Assembly: GCA_038496445.1 (NCBI GenBank)
Contig: JALMLS010000235.1
Span: forward strand, 1-48,478
DNA: 48,478 bases
Reading direction: 5' to 3'
From: Trichosphaerium sp. ATCC 40318
Lineage: Eukaryota; Discosea; Flabellinia; Trichosidae
The position numbers and the translations under genes are program-made. How positions within the stretch are numbered: position 1 is the first letter of the stretch; each line of letters begins with the position of its first letter. Shown piece by piece: positions 32,304-43,304 of the stretch. The notes beneath the pieces are model-generated. The model did no database searches, was not told where the DNA came from, and saw only the letters and a list, made by a program, of their open reading frames with translations.

Positions 32304-33695
32304 ATGCAACACTTCCTTCTCTCCTTTGTGGTTTTGTCGTTTCTAGCAACTACATCTTGTCTTCTTATTGATCCGTTTACTGCGGTTCAACGAGTTGATG
32401 CTAATGGAGCCGATCTCTTTACAAAAGTATCAACACTTGATACCTCCGTTGTAGGCGGTAGGCGTGACATGATAGTGACCAGAGGTCCTGGAAGAATTAG
32501 CTTAAAGGCAACAGGAACTATTGTTGGTGGTTTTTTCGCTTTCTCGAATGACGTTGGTGTCCAAGGATCAGTGTCCCTAGTTTATCCAGGCGCTGACGGC
32601 AATGGGTTTTCTCCAGTAAACTTGGTTGCAAACGGACAAAGTACGTACTATTCTTATGTATGTTTGCTTTCTCTCTAAGTTATGATTAGCTTGCTGGAAC
32701 TTTCGTATTGCTGAATCTGACAACAATGTTGAGTATTCAGTAACGTTGAGAGACTCTGCGTCAAGTCAGAATACAACTATTTCAATGGTGCTTACAACTG
32801 ATATTGGAGAGCCTATCGATATCTGTGTGCCATTCACTGACGACTTATCTTCGATTGATGTTGTTCAATACGACATTAACTCTCCTGCTCCAAACGTTGA
32901 TGTCAACACCTTCTATACTTGCAGTCAACCAATTGTATCATGTTGGTACGACTATCTTTTGATATCAACATTAAGTAGGTCTTAAATAACACGTGATAAT
33001 TGTAGGCACACCATTAGTCCTATTGGAGGTGCTAATATCGACGACTTGAATGTCGGTGATGCAATTGAAGTATCTGTAATGTGTAGAAACTATGAGTCCC
33101 TTCTTGCTACAACTCAAGATATCGCTGTATCGTTTGTATTCGATGCTTCAATTGGTACAATGAGTATCATGCCAACATGTACATCCACAACATCGTCAGG
33201 AGTAGGCAACAATAACCTTGCTTTCACTGGCACTCTTGATGAGACCGATGAAGCTTCGTGTACTGTCAGAATCGATATGATCGCTCCTGGTCAAGTTAGC
33301 AACTTGGCTGCAACCATCAGAACAATCGCAAATGAAAATCCACCAATTAGATCTAATGAAGGAGAAGATATGTACGCCCTCCCTCATTTATCCAATTCCG
33401 AACAAATCTAACTTTTGCGAATAGACAAGGAACTCAAGCTTTCTGTAACCCTCCAAAATCATCTACTATCATTGTGCAAGGTCAAAACGAACCACCTACA
33501 AATTCTGTTCAACCTCCCACAGAACCCGTAGTTCGGAGATGTCGCAATCAACGAAGATGTTTTAGGCTAGTGCAAAGAAACTCATGTATATTTGCTTCCA
33601 ACTGTGTTGCACGTGTTTGTTCCAACTTCTGTTATAACACTCCGGAATGTATGTTAGACCCATTATGTGCTGGATCCTTCTGGGACAGAGTATAA
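32304..33695 (+). CDS. Secreted protein with Cys-rich tail
   Basis: Four exons, starting at ATG 32304 with a strong signal peptide (HFLLSFVVLSFLATTSCLL). The body is beta-rich and Thr/Ser/Asp-rich (VTRGPGRISLKATGTIVGGF, TMSIMPTCTSTTSSGVG, CTVRIDMIAPGQVSNLAATI). It ends in a Pro/Gln linker and a basic tail with about eight cysteines (RCRNQRRCFRL, CIFASNCVARVCSNFCYN). An intron at 32946 carries CACGTG near its acceptor. Family not recognised; probably an extracellular or surface protein. AATAAA follows at 33706. The whole gene sits in a 2-kb stretch absent from the other arm of the inverted duplication. Confidence 0.75.
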
Positions 33696-33845
33696 CCAAT
33701 TTGTTAATAAACGGGCACTAATCAGTAGTGCAACTTGAAATCACTCCAAGCTTGCCATTTTTACTAAAACAAGCACTGGAAATAACGGGACATTTAGAGA
33801 AATGTGTGTACCAGTCAGCTGGATATGAAGGCCCTGAGGAAATTT

Positions 33846-34497
33846 GATTGATACAATAAAACTGTGTAGTGCAACTTAAAACCAAAATAAAGTTGCGATA
33901 GATTGAAAGTGTATTACGAGTGATTGAAAAGATGATTGATTTAAGAATTGTACAATAACTTTTATTTGACAAGTACAATGATTACTGTTTGTTTAAATTG
34001 TATCTTATTAAATCTTCAAGTCTGATACCCAAATGAAGAAACCAACAATGAGAACCATGAAAAGTAAAGCTACGGGGAAGTAAAGTGTTAATAGTTATTC
34101 AAACGGTGTTTAATCAGAGTACCTTCTGGTTGAGGGTCATAAGAAACTTGAGGTTTTGTTCGTTGATTGATTGACCTTATCAACTGTGATGAACTTTGTT
34201 TGTATGCTCCTGGTCGGTGATTTGACTTCTGTTGTTGTGATTGAGTTGTTTGTATTGTGTTGATAGATTGTTGGTTTTGTTCTCGATATTGCTGTTGTTC
34301 AACGTTTTCGTGTTCAATAGGATACGGTGATGGTACTTGCTGTTTTGTCAAACAAGAATAGCATAGTGAACCAATTAATACAATGTAAAGAAAGAAGAGT
34401 TGTGTCATCGAGTGAGAGTTTGTAAAATGAAGTTAAGTCATTTGTGCTAAATTTCAATCAAGAAAATTACAAACATTTCAAGTCAGATTGATTTTAA
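33846..34497 (-). repeat. Inverted duplication, arm A (Gln-rich gene module)
   Basis: Matches 42113-42767 in reverse orientation at high identity over about 650 bp, including the gene, its 3' region and about 90 bp upstream. Identity stops sharply at the TATCAATCAA boundary. Confidence 0.85.
34088..34408 (-). CDS. Secreted Gln-rich protein, 106 aa, copy A
   Basis: Single exon with signal peptide (FFLYIVLIGSLCYSCL) and a Gln/Ser-rich low-complexity mature part (QQKSNHRPGAYKQSSSQLIR). It is paralogous to the plus-strand copy at 42202-42522: the signal peptides are identical and only about seven residues differ overall. Function unknown; the composition suggests adhesive or structural surface material. 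Confidence 0.75.
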   Translation of the reverse strand: MTQLFFLYIVLIGSLCYSCLTKQQVPSPYPIEHENVEQQQYREQNQQSINTIQTTQSQQQKSNHRPGAYKQSSSQLIRSINQRTKPQVSYDPQPEGTLIKHRLNNY

Positions 34498-35062
34498 TAA
34501 GGACTTAATCACACTCGAATACATTTAGATTAAACAATGAATAAGAACAATATTACCTTGTGAGTATACCTTAGAAGATTTGCTAGAACGCCTCAATCTA
34601 GACTTTACATTCATCTCATCAATGGACTAATAAAAAGGTTTTTTTGTGAAAGTATCGCGTACAAACAACATTCCAAAGGCATGCCTTCCTATCAAAAATG
34701 CAATGACGTACACTCGACTGAAGAATTTGTAGAATCAGTCATGGCATCGCATAAATTGCTGTGGCACTACAAGGTGTACCTTACGCGTGTATAACCCTTA
34801 AAGGTAATGTTTTTGGTTTGCAAAACGTGTGCAACTAAAAATGATATCTTCTATTTTCTGTGTTTTACTTTGCAAGAGCTCTTTGCATACGCTAGTGCTA
34901 ATGACTGAACTATACAAGAAGAAATAGTGAGGGTTTTAAATAGGTTTTTTAATTTATAATAAACAAACAAGCACTAGCTAGTGTGCAGGCTCATCTTAAC
35001 AGTACCAAAAATGTACAAAAAAATTACATGTGTTTTATATAATTACATCAAGCGTTTTTCGC
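34498..35062. other. Intergenic
   Basis: AT-rich with no exon that can be supported. Includes an AATAAAC tract near 34960. Confidence 0.4.
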
Positions 35063-36416
35063 CTATTCCTCGGATATCAATTTGTCATGCCTTAGAAAAG
35101 ACACTGCCCAAGCGAACGCCATACCAACAAAAACTATTGTAGTCGATAACCGATAAGCTGCGTAAGCTACAAATAACAAAAACAGTGAAGTCAAAAACGA
35201 CGTTGAGAACTCCTAAGAATAAAGTTAATTTAATCAAAAAGGTAACTCATGAAGTATTACCTTCCAAAATAATATCTCCACGATGCTATTCCAAGTGTAA
35301 CTATTAGAGAACATATGTTGACGATAATCAAGCTCTTTGAGGCAAGCTATAATCCTGTGAAGCGTTGCATTGTCTCCGTCTTGTTCTTCATTCTGGTGCT
35401 CGCCTTTAGAAACAATAAAGTAAGCAAAAATGAAGTGTCACAATCAAACGTTCCTACCTTCTTCTTGTTGTTTAAGTGTAAATATAATCTTGATTACTGG
35501 CGTCGCAAGTAAAAGAATACTCATCACCAAAGACAGTAGAAGCACAAGCGAAATATACGATGACAATACACTTGTTAACCAAACTATAACAATAATAAGC
35601 ACTAACAAAAACACCAAATTCCCACTATAAACATATAGCACACAATGACGCACGTGTAATAAATAGGATTAATGCAAGTTGAGAGTGATCCACGTTTTGA
35701 AACAGTGATGCGAGACTGGTAGAAGAACCTGTCTGTTGAAGGTAGGATTCTAAAGTCGTGATTAAAAGACCCAGCTGATCTTCAAGCTCTTTGATATGCA
35801 TCTGCTGTCTCAAATGATTCATCTCTACAGATGTTGTCCTCATTAGTCCTGATACTGGTGTATCCATATCTGAGAACTCATCTTGAGTGAGCTCATCTGA
35901 ATAAGATGAATAAGAAAACTCAAGACCAGACATCGATTCTGAAAAATTATATCCACTCATTGTTTCAGAAAAAGACATGTTTGGATCAATATCAGCTAGT
36001 TGAGTATCTGGTTTTGATGTAAATCCTCTTCTATGTATATCCCTAGATGCATGTAGAGTAGCTTTACCAGGAGGAATATTCTTGTCACCAGGCCAACGAA
36101 GGAAATTTCTGAATTTGATTTTGTTTGTACTGTTATGACTAGACTCGTCTTGCCCTGTTTTGTTGGAGTTCTTAAATAGCAGGCGTGACATAACGTTAGC
36201 ACGTGTTTCTTGTCTTTTCGTATTAATAAGTTCCTTGGCTTTATTCCTCCTTAGCTGTGGATCATTTGGCATACTCTTTAAAGTTTCAGCCCAATCAATA
36301 AATAAGTCCTGCAAATACACCCTTTTTTTAGAAAACTACTTTTGATTTACTTGCAATAAGACTTACTGTATTTTTTTTGCGACAATGAAATAGCAGCGTC
36401 TGTCCTGAAGCCCAGC
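35063..36416 (-). CDS. Multi-membrane-span protein with coiled coil; 5' end unresolved
   Basis: Exons read from about 36416 down: GWASGQTLLFHCRKKNT, then (after a phase-0 junction) DLFIDWAETLKSMPNDPQLR and a long Ser-rich acidic region (SFSETMSGYNFSESMSGLEF). A coiled coil (MNHLRQQMHIKELEDQLGLL) follows, then a hairpin pair of hydrophobic segments (LLIIVIVWLTSVLSSYISLV, LLLSLVMSILLLATPVIKI), a charged loop, and a second pair (TSLFLLFVAYAAYRLSTTIV). It ends DKLISEE. The FHCRKKNTDLFIDWAETL piece resembles the last strand and helix of a PH domain. A paired-hairpin membrane end recalls ER-shaping proteins (reticulon/ARL6IP1 type), but that is weak inference. No start codon could be assigned. Confidence 0.55.
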
Positions 36417-37347
36417 CTAATAACAATTAACAAATCGTGATAGACAGAAAAAATTTCGCAGTAACAACACAACTGTAATTTTTTCTCGTTGTGAGCGTTA
36501 ACGTCACAACGACATTATACAACAACGAATTGACTGTAATAATGTAAACAGCATTATTGAGTATTCAAAGTGATTACGGCCGATTGAACACGTCATTAGA
36601 CAAGTCACCAAAAATGGAGTTTTGTGGTTTTTGTCAATCTAGATTGATTCGCGAAAAATTATGGTTTAGCGCACCTCCAAACTTCGGTACAAGGTTAACT
36701 TTCTTGATCGTTATCTCTACAATACATACAGATTCATGTAGTACGTAAGAATGACGTTTTGTTATCCGTTTGACGTATTTAAAGTTGATGTCCTTTTGAG
36801 GCACTTGATTAAATAGTTGAGTGCTATTAAAGAACAAAATGCGGTTATTGGAAAGGCTACCACAGAGAGTAAGAATAATATTTCGGCTAAAAGCCGTTAC
36901 AGCCAATATTAACGCGTACCATAGCTTCCCTGATGTCTTTGAATCGCTTGTGTGATCTATTGCTGCTAATTGCAGACACAATACCTCTTTTCTGCCCTCT
37001 TTGCCTGTTTTGATATATGTGTACCTTAGTACGTGCGTTACGAGTGTTTTTTAACGCATTCTGTTAAATGTAGAAGTACATACTTTGTCCGGTGTTCTGT
37101 CTTCTCCTTGAGCGTAAGTATGGACGATCCAATAGACCTAAACTATTAGCGAAGGTGGGGCGGGGTTTGGGGTACTTGAATATTGATTTTGTCTTCATTT
37201 CGGTTTCTCCACTACACCGTAGTTATGCACAGACGGTGTTGACTGAACAGCGACATCTGGACTTGACATGACTTGCTAACGCGTTATTTTCGGTATAGCC
37301 ATGCCTGTAGTCATACAGTAACCTGCTCACTGTTATACAGTGTTATA
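36417..37347. other. Mostly unassigned; possible small genes
   Basis: A plus-strand exon at 36614-36684 gives MEFCGFCQSRLIREKLWFSA before a GTACAAGG donor. A minus-strand frame at 36981-36634 is open for 115 codons (NFKYVKRITKRHSYVLHESV). The two overlap and neither can be preferred. 37000-37340 shows nothing. Confidence 0.3.
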
Positions 37348-39757
37348 ATGGATCGTAGTGTAAACTGTAACAACAATGCGTATAAGACGCGTTACAGCAG
37401 TAAGTTACGTTCCCAGAGGTTTATACTCTAACTGTACATAACGTAGAAACGTACCAACGCAAAAAGGTTGCTAAAACAAGACAGAAATGTATTTAATAAT
37501 CTAGCAACGGGTATAGGCGTAAAGACGCTAGATGATTGGTATGAAACGACGCCTAAGCACTTTAAATACAATGATCAAGCTAAAATATCATTAAACCGGT
37601 ACAAGACGCGTCAAAATCATTCGCATAGTATCAAAACACTTACAACTAACAGATACAACAATTCCATCGCTAACGCCATCACAAACGCTTTTCCTAACTA
37701 CGAGTGGTATCATTGGCACTTCAGGTACATTCCTAACTCTTTGGAGTGCTCTACTGAATCATAACGTCGAGTTTTTGTTTAGGGAAACAGCTTGGGGCTT
37801 TTGGAACGATTTCAACAATCACAAAATGTTCTATGAAACACTTGGTCGACAGTTACGTATACATACTTATGATGGATGGTATAATATTGGTGCAAAGACA
37901 ATACGAAATTTTGGAGGAGCAACAATAATAAATCACGTGTACACAAACAATTTGAAATATGCAATTTCTCATGTTGATTTTTTTTTAGGTACAATGGATC
38001 TCCCATTGAAGCGCTTCAGGTCATATACCCTCATTATAAGTGGGAAGCTATACATTTTAGTACAGGGTTTGTAGTACTACTTTTGCGTGCTATTTCGTTA
38101 AGTTGTTAACTTTTATTTCTAAGGAAGCCGCGAAAGTTTTGGAACTGCCTTAAAACTCAGAGAAAGTATTTTGATATGCTTTCTATAAAACTTGGGCATG
38201 ATAGTCTTGACGATTGGTATGGAATACAATCTTCAGTTGTCATGAAACAAGGAGGAGCAGGCTTGCTTGTGCATCAGTAAGTTATAGAATACGTTGAAGT
38301 TTTAACAATTTTCTTGCTTAGGTACAATGGATCCCTGTACAACGCTCTTCGTACAATATATAGTGAACACGATTGGGATATCAACAGATTTAGGCAATGC
38401 TTCGTCTCCTTCAGATTCGTTGAACGCTAACCTACTGGTTAGAAAGCCCAGTAGGTATTGGCTTGATAATCAAAATATTCATGTATTCTTGAACGATGCA
38501 GCTAAGTCTATTGGTATAAAGGATTTGGATGGATGGTATGAAATTACATTGAGGACTCTTAACGATCTTGGTGGTTCCAGTTTACTTACAAGGTTGGTTG
38601 GTTTTGATCACAAACGTCTTTTTTTCTTTTCTTTGACTGTTTTTTTTTAGTGTTAATAATTCGATGCTACGATTGCTTTCTATTGCATACCCTGATCACA
38701 AGTGGAAAGAAAGTATGTTCAAGTGAGTAATAATATACTTTTGCTTTCATATCAAAGTAAGAAGGATTTAAGAAAGTGACACCTGTAGAAATGCGCCAAA
38801 ACAGTTTTGGCAAAAACGAGCAAATTACTTGCCTTTCTTAAAGGCTGCTCAGAGCAGGCTCCAAATACAACAGCCAGATGCATGGTGCGAATGTTTCGTT
38901 TATAACGTCATACTCATGGAAGTCAACTAGGTATCGCGTTTCAGCTTCACAGATGTCAAACATTGGAGGTAGAGGATTAATTCGGTACATGAGAAGAGTG
39001 GCATCGATATCGTTAACCATTGTGTAGATATTGGCCTCAAGTGCTTCAGGAGTTGCATCCAGGATATAACTTTAACTGGAAACTATTTAATAATAGAGAC
39101 AAGCGAGCAACTCAAAGGCAAGGCATCACCTTATTAGTTAGCAAGTTGAAATAACCCCAAAATAGACTTGTTTATAAATACATACGGAACAGAATACCGA
39201 GTAAATACAACGTTGCTGAAGAGCAAATCATGTATTTAAGAAATGGTGTTCTTACCCTAGATGTTTATATACCACACTACAATCTAGCAATTGAGTACCA
39301 AGGTACAATAGTGTTCATCAATTTTATTGTCATTTTAATTCTCCTTTGTATTAAATTCCTTTGGTTCAGGAGAGCAGCATTATCATAATTTGTATCATAA
39401 AGTAAGCCGTTACCAGATTGCTGATGCTAAAAAGCAGCGAGTTTGCGCCGAGCTAGGTATGTCTTAAACGTATTAAAGCAGCATTCTCAACAATGATTTA
39501 GGTATTACGCTAGTTTTGATTCCTTATTGGTGGAAAGGAGACGTTGATACGTTAGTAGCAACAATCAAACATGCTAGGTACTTGATACGAATACTCCCTT
39601 AACACTTTTGTAAATTTTGTATAGGCCTGATGTTGAGCTTGGTCAAGTTAGCCGTGGTGCGATTCCACTTGCCGATGCTCCAGTGACTCAATTCTTCGCT
39701 TCTCAGCCAAGAATGGACAAAGAATTGAATGATATGGAACAGATACCCATTAGCTAG
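37348..39757 (+). CDS. Tandem 'DWY' repeat protein with PD-(D/E)XK-type nuclease end
   Basis: About five repeats of roughly 70 residues: (F/Y)...LG..L.I...(D)DWY......I...GG..LI..Y.GS...AL...YP.H.W...F. Examples: GVKTLDDWYETTPKHF, THTYDGWYNIG-type unit, GHDSLDDWYGIQSS, GIKDLDGWYEIT and QQPDAWYRVSASQ. The end is a Vsr/restriction-like nuclease fold: LTLDVYIPHYNLAIEYQGEQ, then DAKKQRVCAELGITLVLIPYWW and VATIKH. The Asp, Glu-x-Gln and Lys positions fit PD-(D/E)XK. Introns fall at the same place in each repeat (just before Y.GS), and one intron uses a GCAAGG donor (39118). Similar repeat-plus-nuclease proteins are known in large families of glomeromycete fungi (recalled, not searched). Exon 1 (37348-37400) is tentative. 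Confidence 0.72.
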
Positions 39758-40033
39758 CATATGAACTATCATATGATTCAAACACTGTACACTAAAAAAC
39801 AACTAAGCTCTCACAAAGATTCATGTTTAACTTCAGTCTTCAAAGCTTTCTAAAGCCTACCAAGATCACTTCTGTACCGGCAACCACCTCTTTATCTCCT
39901 CTTGCAAGCCAGTAACAATTGTGTTTATTCAGCTAAGGGTCACAAAGGTCGAAAATATGGAAATGTTTTCGGATATTATTTGAATGAATGTCAACGGTAT
40001 TAAAACTGTTATACTTCGAATTAAAGCTCAACA
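39758..40033. other. Intergenic
   Basis: No feature seen; upstream region of the next gene. Confidence 0.4.
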
Positions 40034-41649
40034 ATGGTAAGCGAAGCTGTACGGCAATTATTAAATGTTAATGCCTAGGCAGACGACGATCTAGATGACT
40101 TGGATTTAGACGTTTTTAGTGAGGGCGGAAGTGAAGCTAACGAAGACGATGACGATGATCTCTATGACCTCAGTATGTCGGAAGACGAACCAATTGCGAA
40201 ACCTGAGGCAAAGGAAGAGAAAAAGGATACAAAGCCCTCAAAACCTGCGAAAACGCCTGAAAAATATGTAAAACAGTCTAAAAACGAGACTGTGAAGCCC
40301 AAGAAAAAAGTTAAGAAAGAAGCTACCAAAAAGAAGAAAACAAAGGCGTCTACGCCTGTAAAGGTTAAAAAATCGACTAAAACGATAGTTGATCCCTTTG
40401 CAGCATTATACGCAGATCCAACTGACACTCAAATGGAAGACGCTCCAGAAGACACGACAACACCTACAGAAGAAAATAATTCGGAACCTGAAAAGTCAAA
40501 GAGGAAAAAATCGCTTAAACCAGCTAAAAGCGCGTTTCCAAGTATGTGCCTGCCAGTTTACACCAATCCATCACTTTTTTATCCAATTTCTCAACTTTTC
40601 GCTTCAAATAATCCTTTTCGTGATTAAAACCTTTCGAAACTAACTGTAACGCAAGCTGTGTTTATTGGAACACCAAAGAAAAAGGTATCAAGAGGCAAAG
40701 TGTTGTTGACACCTCATAAGAAGGATCAACATAAACAACAACTTCATACTATTGGTACTATCCCAACAGATACAAAGGAATCAAAGAAATCAACACCAGG
40801 ACGCAAAAAGAAGCGTACAAGCATAACAACGATAAATAAAAACCAAAAGCAATCACAGAATAAACAAGGAGAAAAAAGAAAAAGAGTAAGTTTTGTGGGT
40901 TTTTTTTTTCTTTGTCGCTTTTTTTTTGTGGACTCACTTTGCATTGAAGGATGATACTACTAATCAATCTCCTGCACCAACATCAAAGAAACAAAAGCGC
41001 CTATCAAGGAAAAGAACAAAGAAGCCATGGCCACAAATACCTGCTGTAAATGATATTGACATTTCAAAAAAAATAAACGAATTATCAACCGAAGAAAAAA
41101 GTTTCTTCACACTCAGGCAGATTAGTGGTCCTAAAAAGCACGTGATCATTACTTTTTTAACATCTCTATTCTGTGTATTAATTGTATTCTTTTTTAGCTT
41201 TGCAAAGCACGTGGCAATGGTGCTGGATGCCAGCAATTTAGCGTTCCATCTTACACAAAAAACTCTATTAAAATTTAGAGACAGAGGAATGTCAACAACT
41301 ATCGCACCAGAAAACATTTTTGAGGTTGTTTTTCATCTCATACGGCAGTTTGCGTATTGTCCTGCTGTACAAAACATGCAACGCGTGTTTGTATTTTTAG
41401 ATACTGACAATACATCAATCACATCAAATATTGCAAAGTACGAAACAACTTTGGTTTATTCTTTGTTCTATTACGTCACTCTAACTCTTTTTTAAAATCA
41501 GGTGCACGCTCACTAATGGTTCAGAGTTGATAATTTGTAAATACACATCTGATAAAGCAATGTATGATTACCTTAAAGAGATTGATGAGGATCAGATTCG
41601 AGTGACTTGTATTTCAAATGACCCAAAAAGTCTTAAACAAATAGACTAG
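40034..41649 (+). CDS. Acidic/Lys-rich protein with NYN/PIN-like C-terminus
   Basis: Exon 1 is ATG alone (40034-40036) before a GTAAGC donor. Exon 2 encodes an acidic N-terminus (ADDDLDDLDLDVFSEGG), then long Lys/Ala/Thr stretches (KPKKKVKKEATKKKKTK) with likely nuclear localisation signals (KRKKSLK, GRKKKRT). The last exons form a compact domain: KHVAMVLDASNLAF, VFVFLDTDN, ELIICKYTSDKAMYDYLKEI and QIRVTCISND. The DASN start and the Asp after a hydrophobic strand suggest a NYN/PIN-type RNase, but only some acidic ligands could be placed. One intron (41138) starts GCACGTGATC. The role may be nuclear RNA processing. Confidence 0.6.
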
Positions 41650-41698
41650 TACGCTATACCCACCTACTTATTTTTGTACTAATGAATTAAGCAATGAT

Positions 41699-41936
41699 AT
41701 GGATAAATATAACAAAGCCGATGCTACTTCTACAACAGGAGAGAGTATAAAATACTTAACACGTGATGCGTGGTAAGTTTAATTTTTTTAATGTTTTTTA
41801 ATTGATTTTTCTGTGTAGGTTAAGTGCTTTCTTTTTTATTTGTTGGTGTGCTTATGGCTGTCCTCCGGCACTTCGGAAATGGGCATCATCATTTCTACCT
41901 GTTCAAAATATTAAAGGAATTAAAGGAGTGTTATAA
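41699..41936 (+). CDS. Small one-helix protein, 63 aa
   Basis: Two exons join at phase 2 (GTAAGT donor at about 41774, acceptor TGTGTAG). Sequence: polar N-terminus (MDKYNKADATSTTGESIKYL), one hydrophobic helix with Cys/Trp (AWLSAFFFICWCAYGCPPAL), and a basic tail. The intron interrupts the start of the helix and splicing restores it. It lies only 49 bp after the NYN-like gene. Family unknown; possibly an organelle or ER membrane microprotein. Confidence 0.5.
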
Positions 41937-42112
41937 AGTAGCATACACAGCAAACAACCAATAAACGCCGTGTCATGTACTTGATATATAACTTAGTAAT
42001 TGTTTCAACCTGTTTTTTCCTTTTGTGTCCATTGTATATTTCCTTTACTGCGCTTGAGCATTGGATTGTTTTACATAGGTACCAATCTAGCGTTTATTTC
42101 CGTGATACATGG

Positions 42113-42767
42113 TAAAATCAATCTGACTTGAAATGTTTGTAATTTTCTTGATTGAAATTTAGCACAAATGACTTAACTTCATTTTTACAAACTCTCACTC
42201 GATGACACAACTCTTCTTTCTTTACATTGTATTAATTGGTTCACTATGCTATTCTTGTTTAACAAAACAGCAAGTACCATCACCGTATCCTATTGAACAC
42301 AAAAACGTTGAACAACAGCAATATCAAGAACAAAAACAACAATCTATCAACACAATACAAACATCTCAATCACAACAACAGAAGTCAAATAACCGACCAG
42401 GAGCATACAAACAAAGTTCATCACAGTTGATAAGGTCAATCGATCAACCAACAAAACCTCAAGTTTCTTATGACCCTCAACCAGAAGGTACTCTGATTAA
42501 ACACCGTTTGAATAACTATTAACTTTACTTTTCCCCCTAGCTTTACTTTTCATGGTTCTCATTGTTGGTTTCTTCATTTGGGTATCAGACTTGACGATTT
42601 AATAAGATACAAAACAAACAGTAATCACTGTACTTGTTAAATAAAAGTTATTGTACAATTCTTAAATCAATCATCTTTTCAATCACTCGTAATACACTTT
42701 CAATCTATCGCAACTTTATTTTGGTTTTAAGTTGCACTACACAGTTTTATTGTATCAATCAACAAAA
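42113..42767 (+). repeat. Inverted duplication, arm B (Gln-rich gene module)
   Basis: Counterpart of 33846-34497. In arm B this module is followed after about 100 bp by the second duplicated module (42867-43051); in arm A the same two modules are about 2.05 kb apart. Confidence 0.85.
42202..42522 (+). CDS. Secreted Gln-rich protein, 106 aa, copy B
   Basis: Same length and identical signal peptide as the 34088-34408 copy. Substitutions such as E to K, R to Q, H to N and R to P all lie in the Gln-rich mature part. No premature stop in either copy, so both may be in use. Confidence 0.75.
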   Translation: MTQLFFLYIVLIGSLCYSCLTKQQVPSPYPIEHKNVEQQQYQEQKQQSINTIQTSQSQQQKSNNRPGAYKQSSSQLIRSIDQPTKPQVSYDPQPEGTLIKHRLNNY

Positions 42768-42808
42768 CGTCTATAAACCAGATACAATAAACATCAACAC
42801 TGAAGGCT

Positions 42809-43175
42809 TTATTTGCCCACTAAACGTGCTTGTTTTGCCACAAATGATATCAGCGTGATGTAAGCCAGAGTAACATCATCCAAACAACCTGGATTGCCGA
42901 GATTTTGTACAACAAAACATGGAGTTCCATCATCTGCTAGCAAAACCATACAAAGAGTTTGATAGAGGCACTTTATCAAAACAACGAAGCCTGAATTATT
43001 TGACTTTTAGATAACTACCTTTGTACCACACGGAAGTCGTATAAAATCTTGTAAAAAATGGCTTAATCGAACATTTCCTTCAAACTGTTCACTTGTTTTC
43101 ATGGTTTCAATTTGTCCAGCCAAAGTAAGAATTGCTCTAATTGATAGTACAGGATTGCCTATCAATAAATTACCT
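42809..43175 (-). CDS. Unrecognised protein, intact counterpart of the broken copy at 31.6 kb
   Basis: An exon from about 43175 reads GNLLIGNPVLSIRAILTLAG then QIETMKTSEQFEGNVRLSHF, ending at GTK before a GTAGTT donor. It joins in phase 0 to an exon reading CLYQTLCMVLLADDGTPCFV, then LGNPGCLDDVTLAYI and a stop at 42809. A Met (TMKTSEQ) inside the first exon is a possible start; a tiny upstream exon is also possible. About 110 residues, mixed alpha/beta, three to four Cys. The 3' end differs from copy A, so this copy may be truncated there. Confidence 0.5.
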
Positions 43176-43304
43176 GACAAAGTCAGTTTTTATCTAATTT
43201 GGTACCACAAAAAACTACATTTATTATAAAAGAAGTAAGCAGCTAAGTCAAGCGATTAAGGCTATTTCTCAACTTTTGTTAAGTGTTCTTTTATGTAGCG
43301 TGAG

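Noticed and set aside
36634-36981. 115-codon minus-strand frame as a firm gene
   Set aside because: Overlaps a comparable plus-strand exon and has no family or splice evidence; left as unassigned.
40162-40428. 88-codon minus-strand frame
   Set aside because: Shadow of the Lys/Asp-rich exon; Phe/Ser-rich reverse translation with no splice support.
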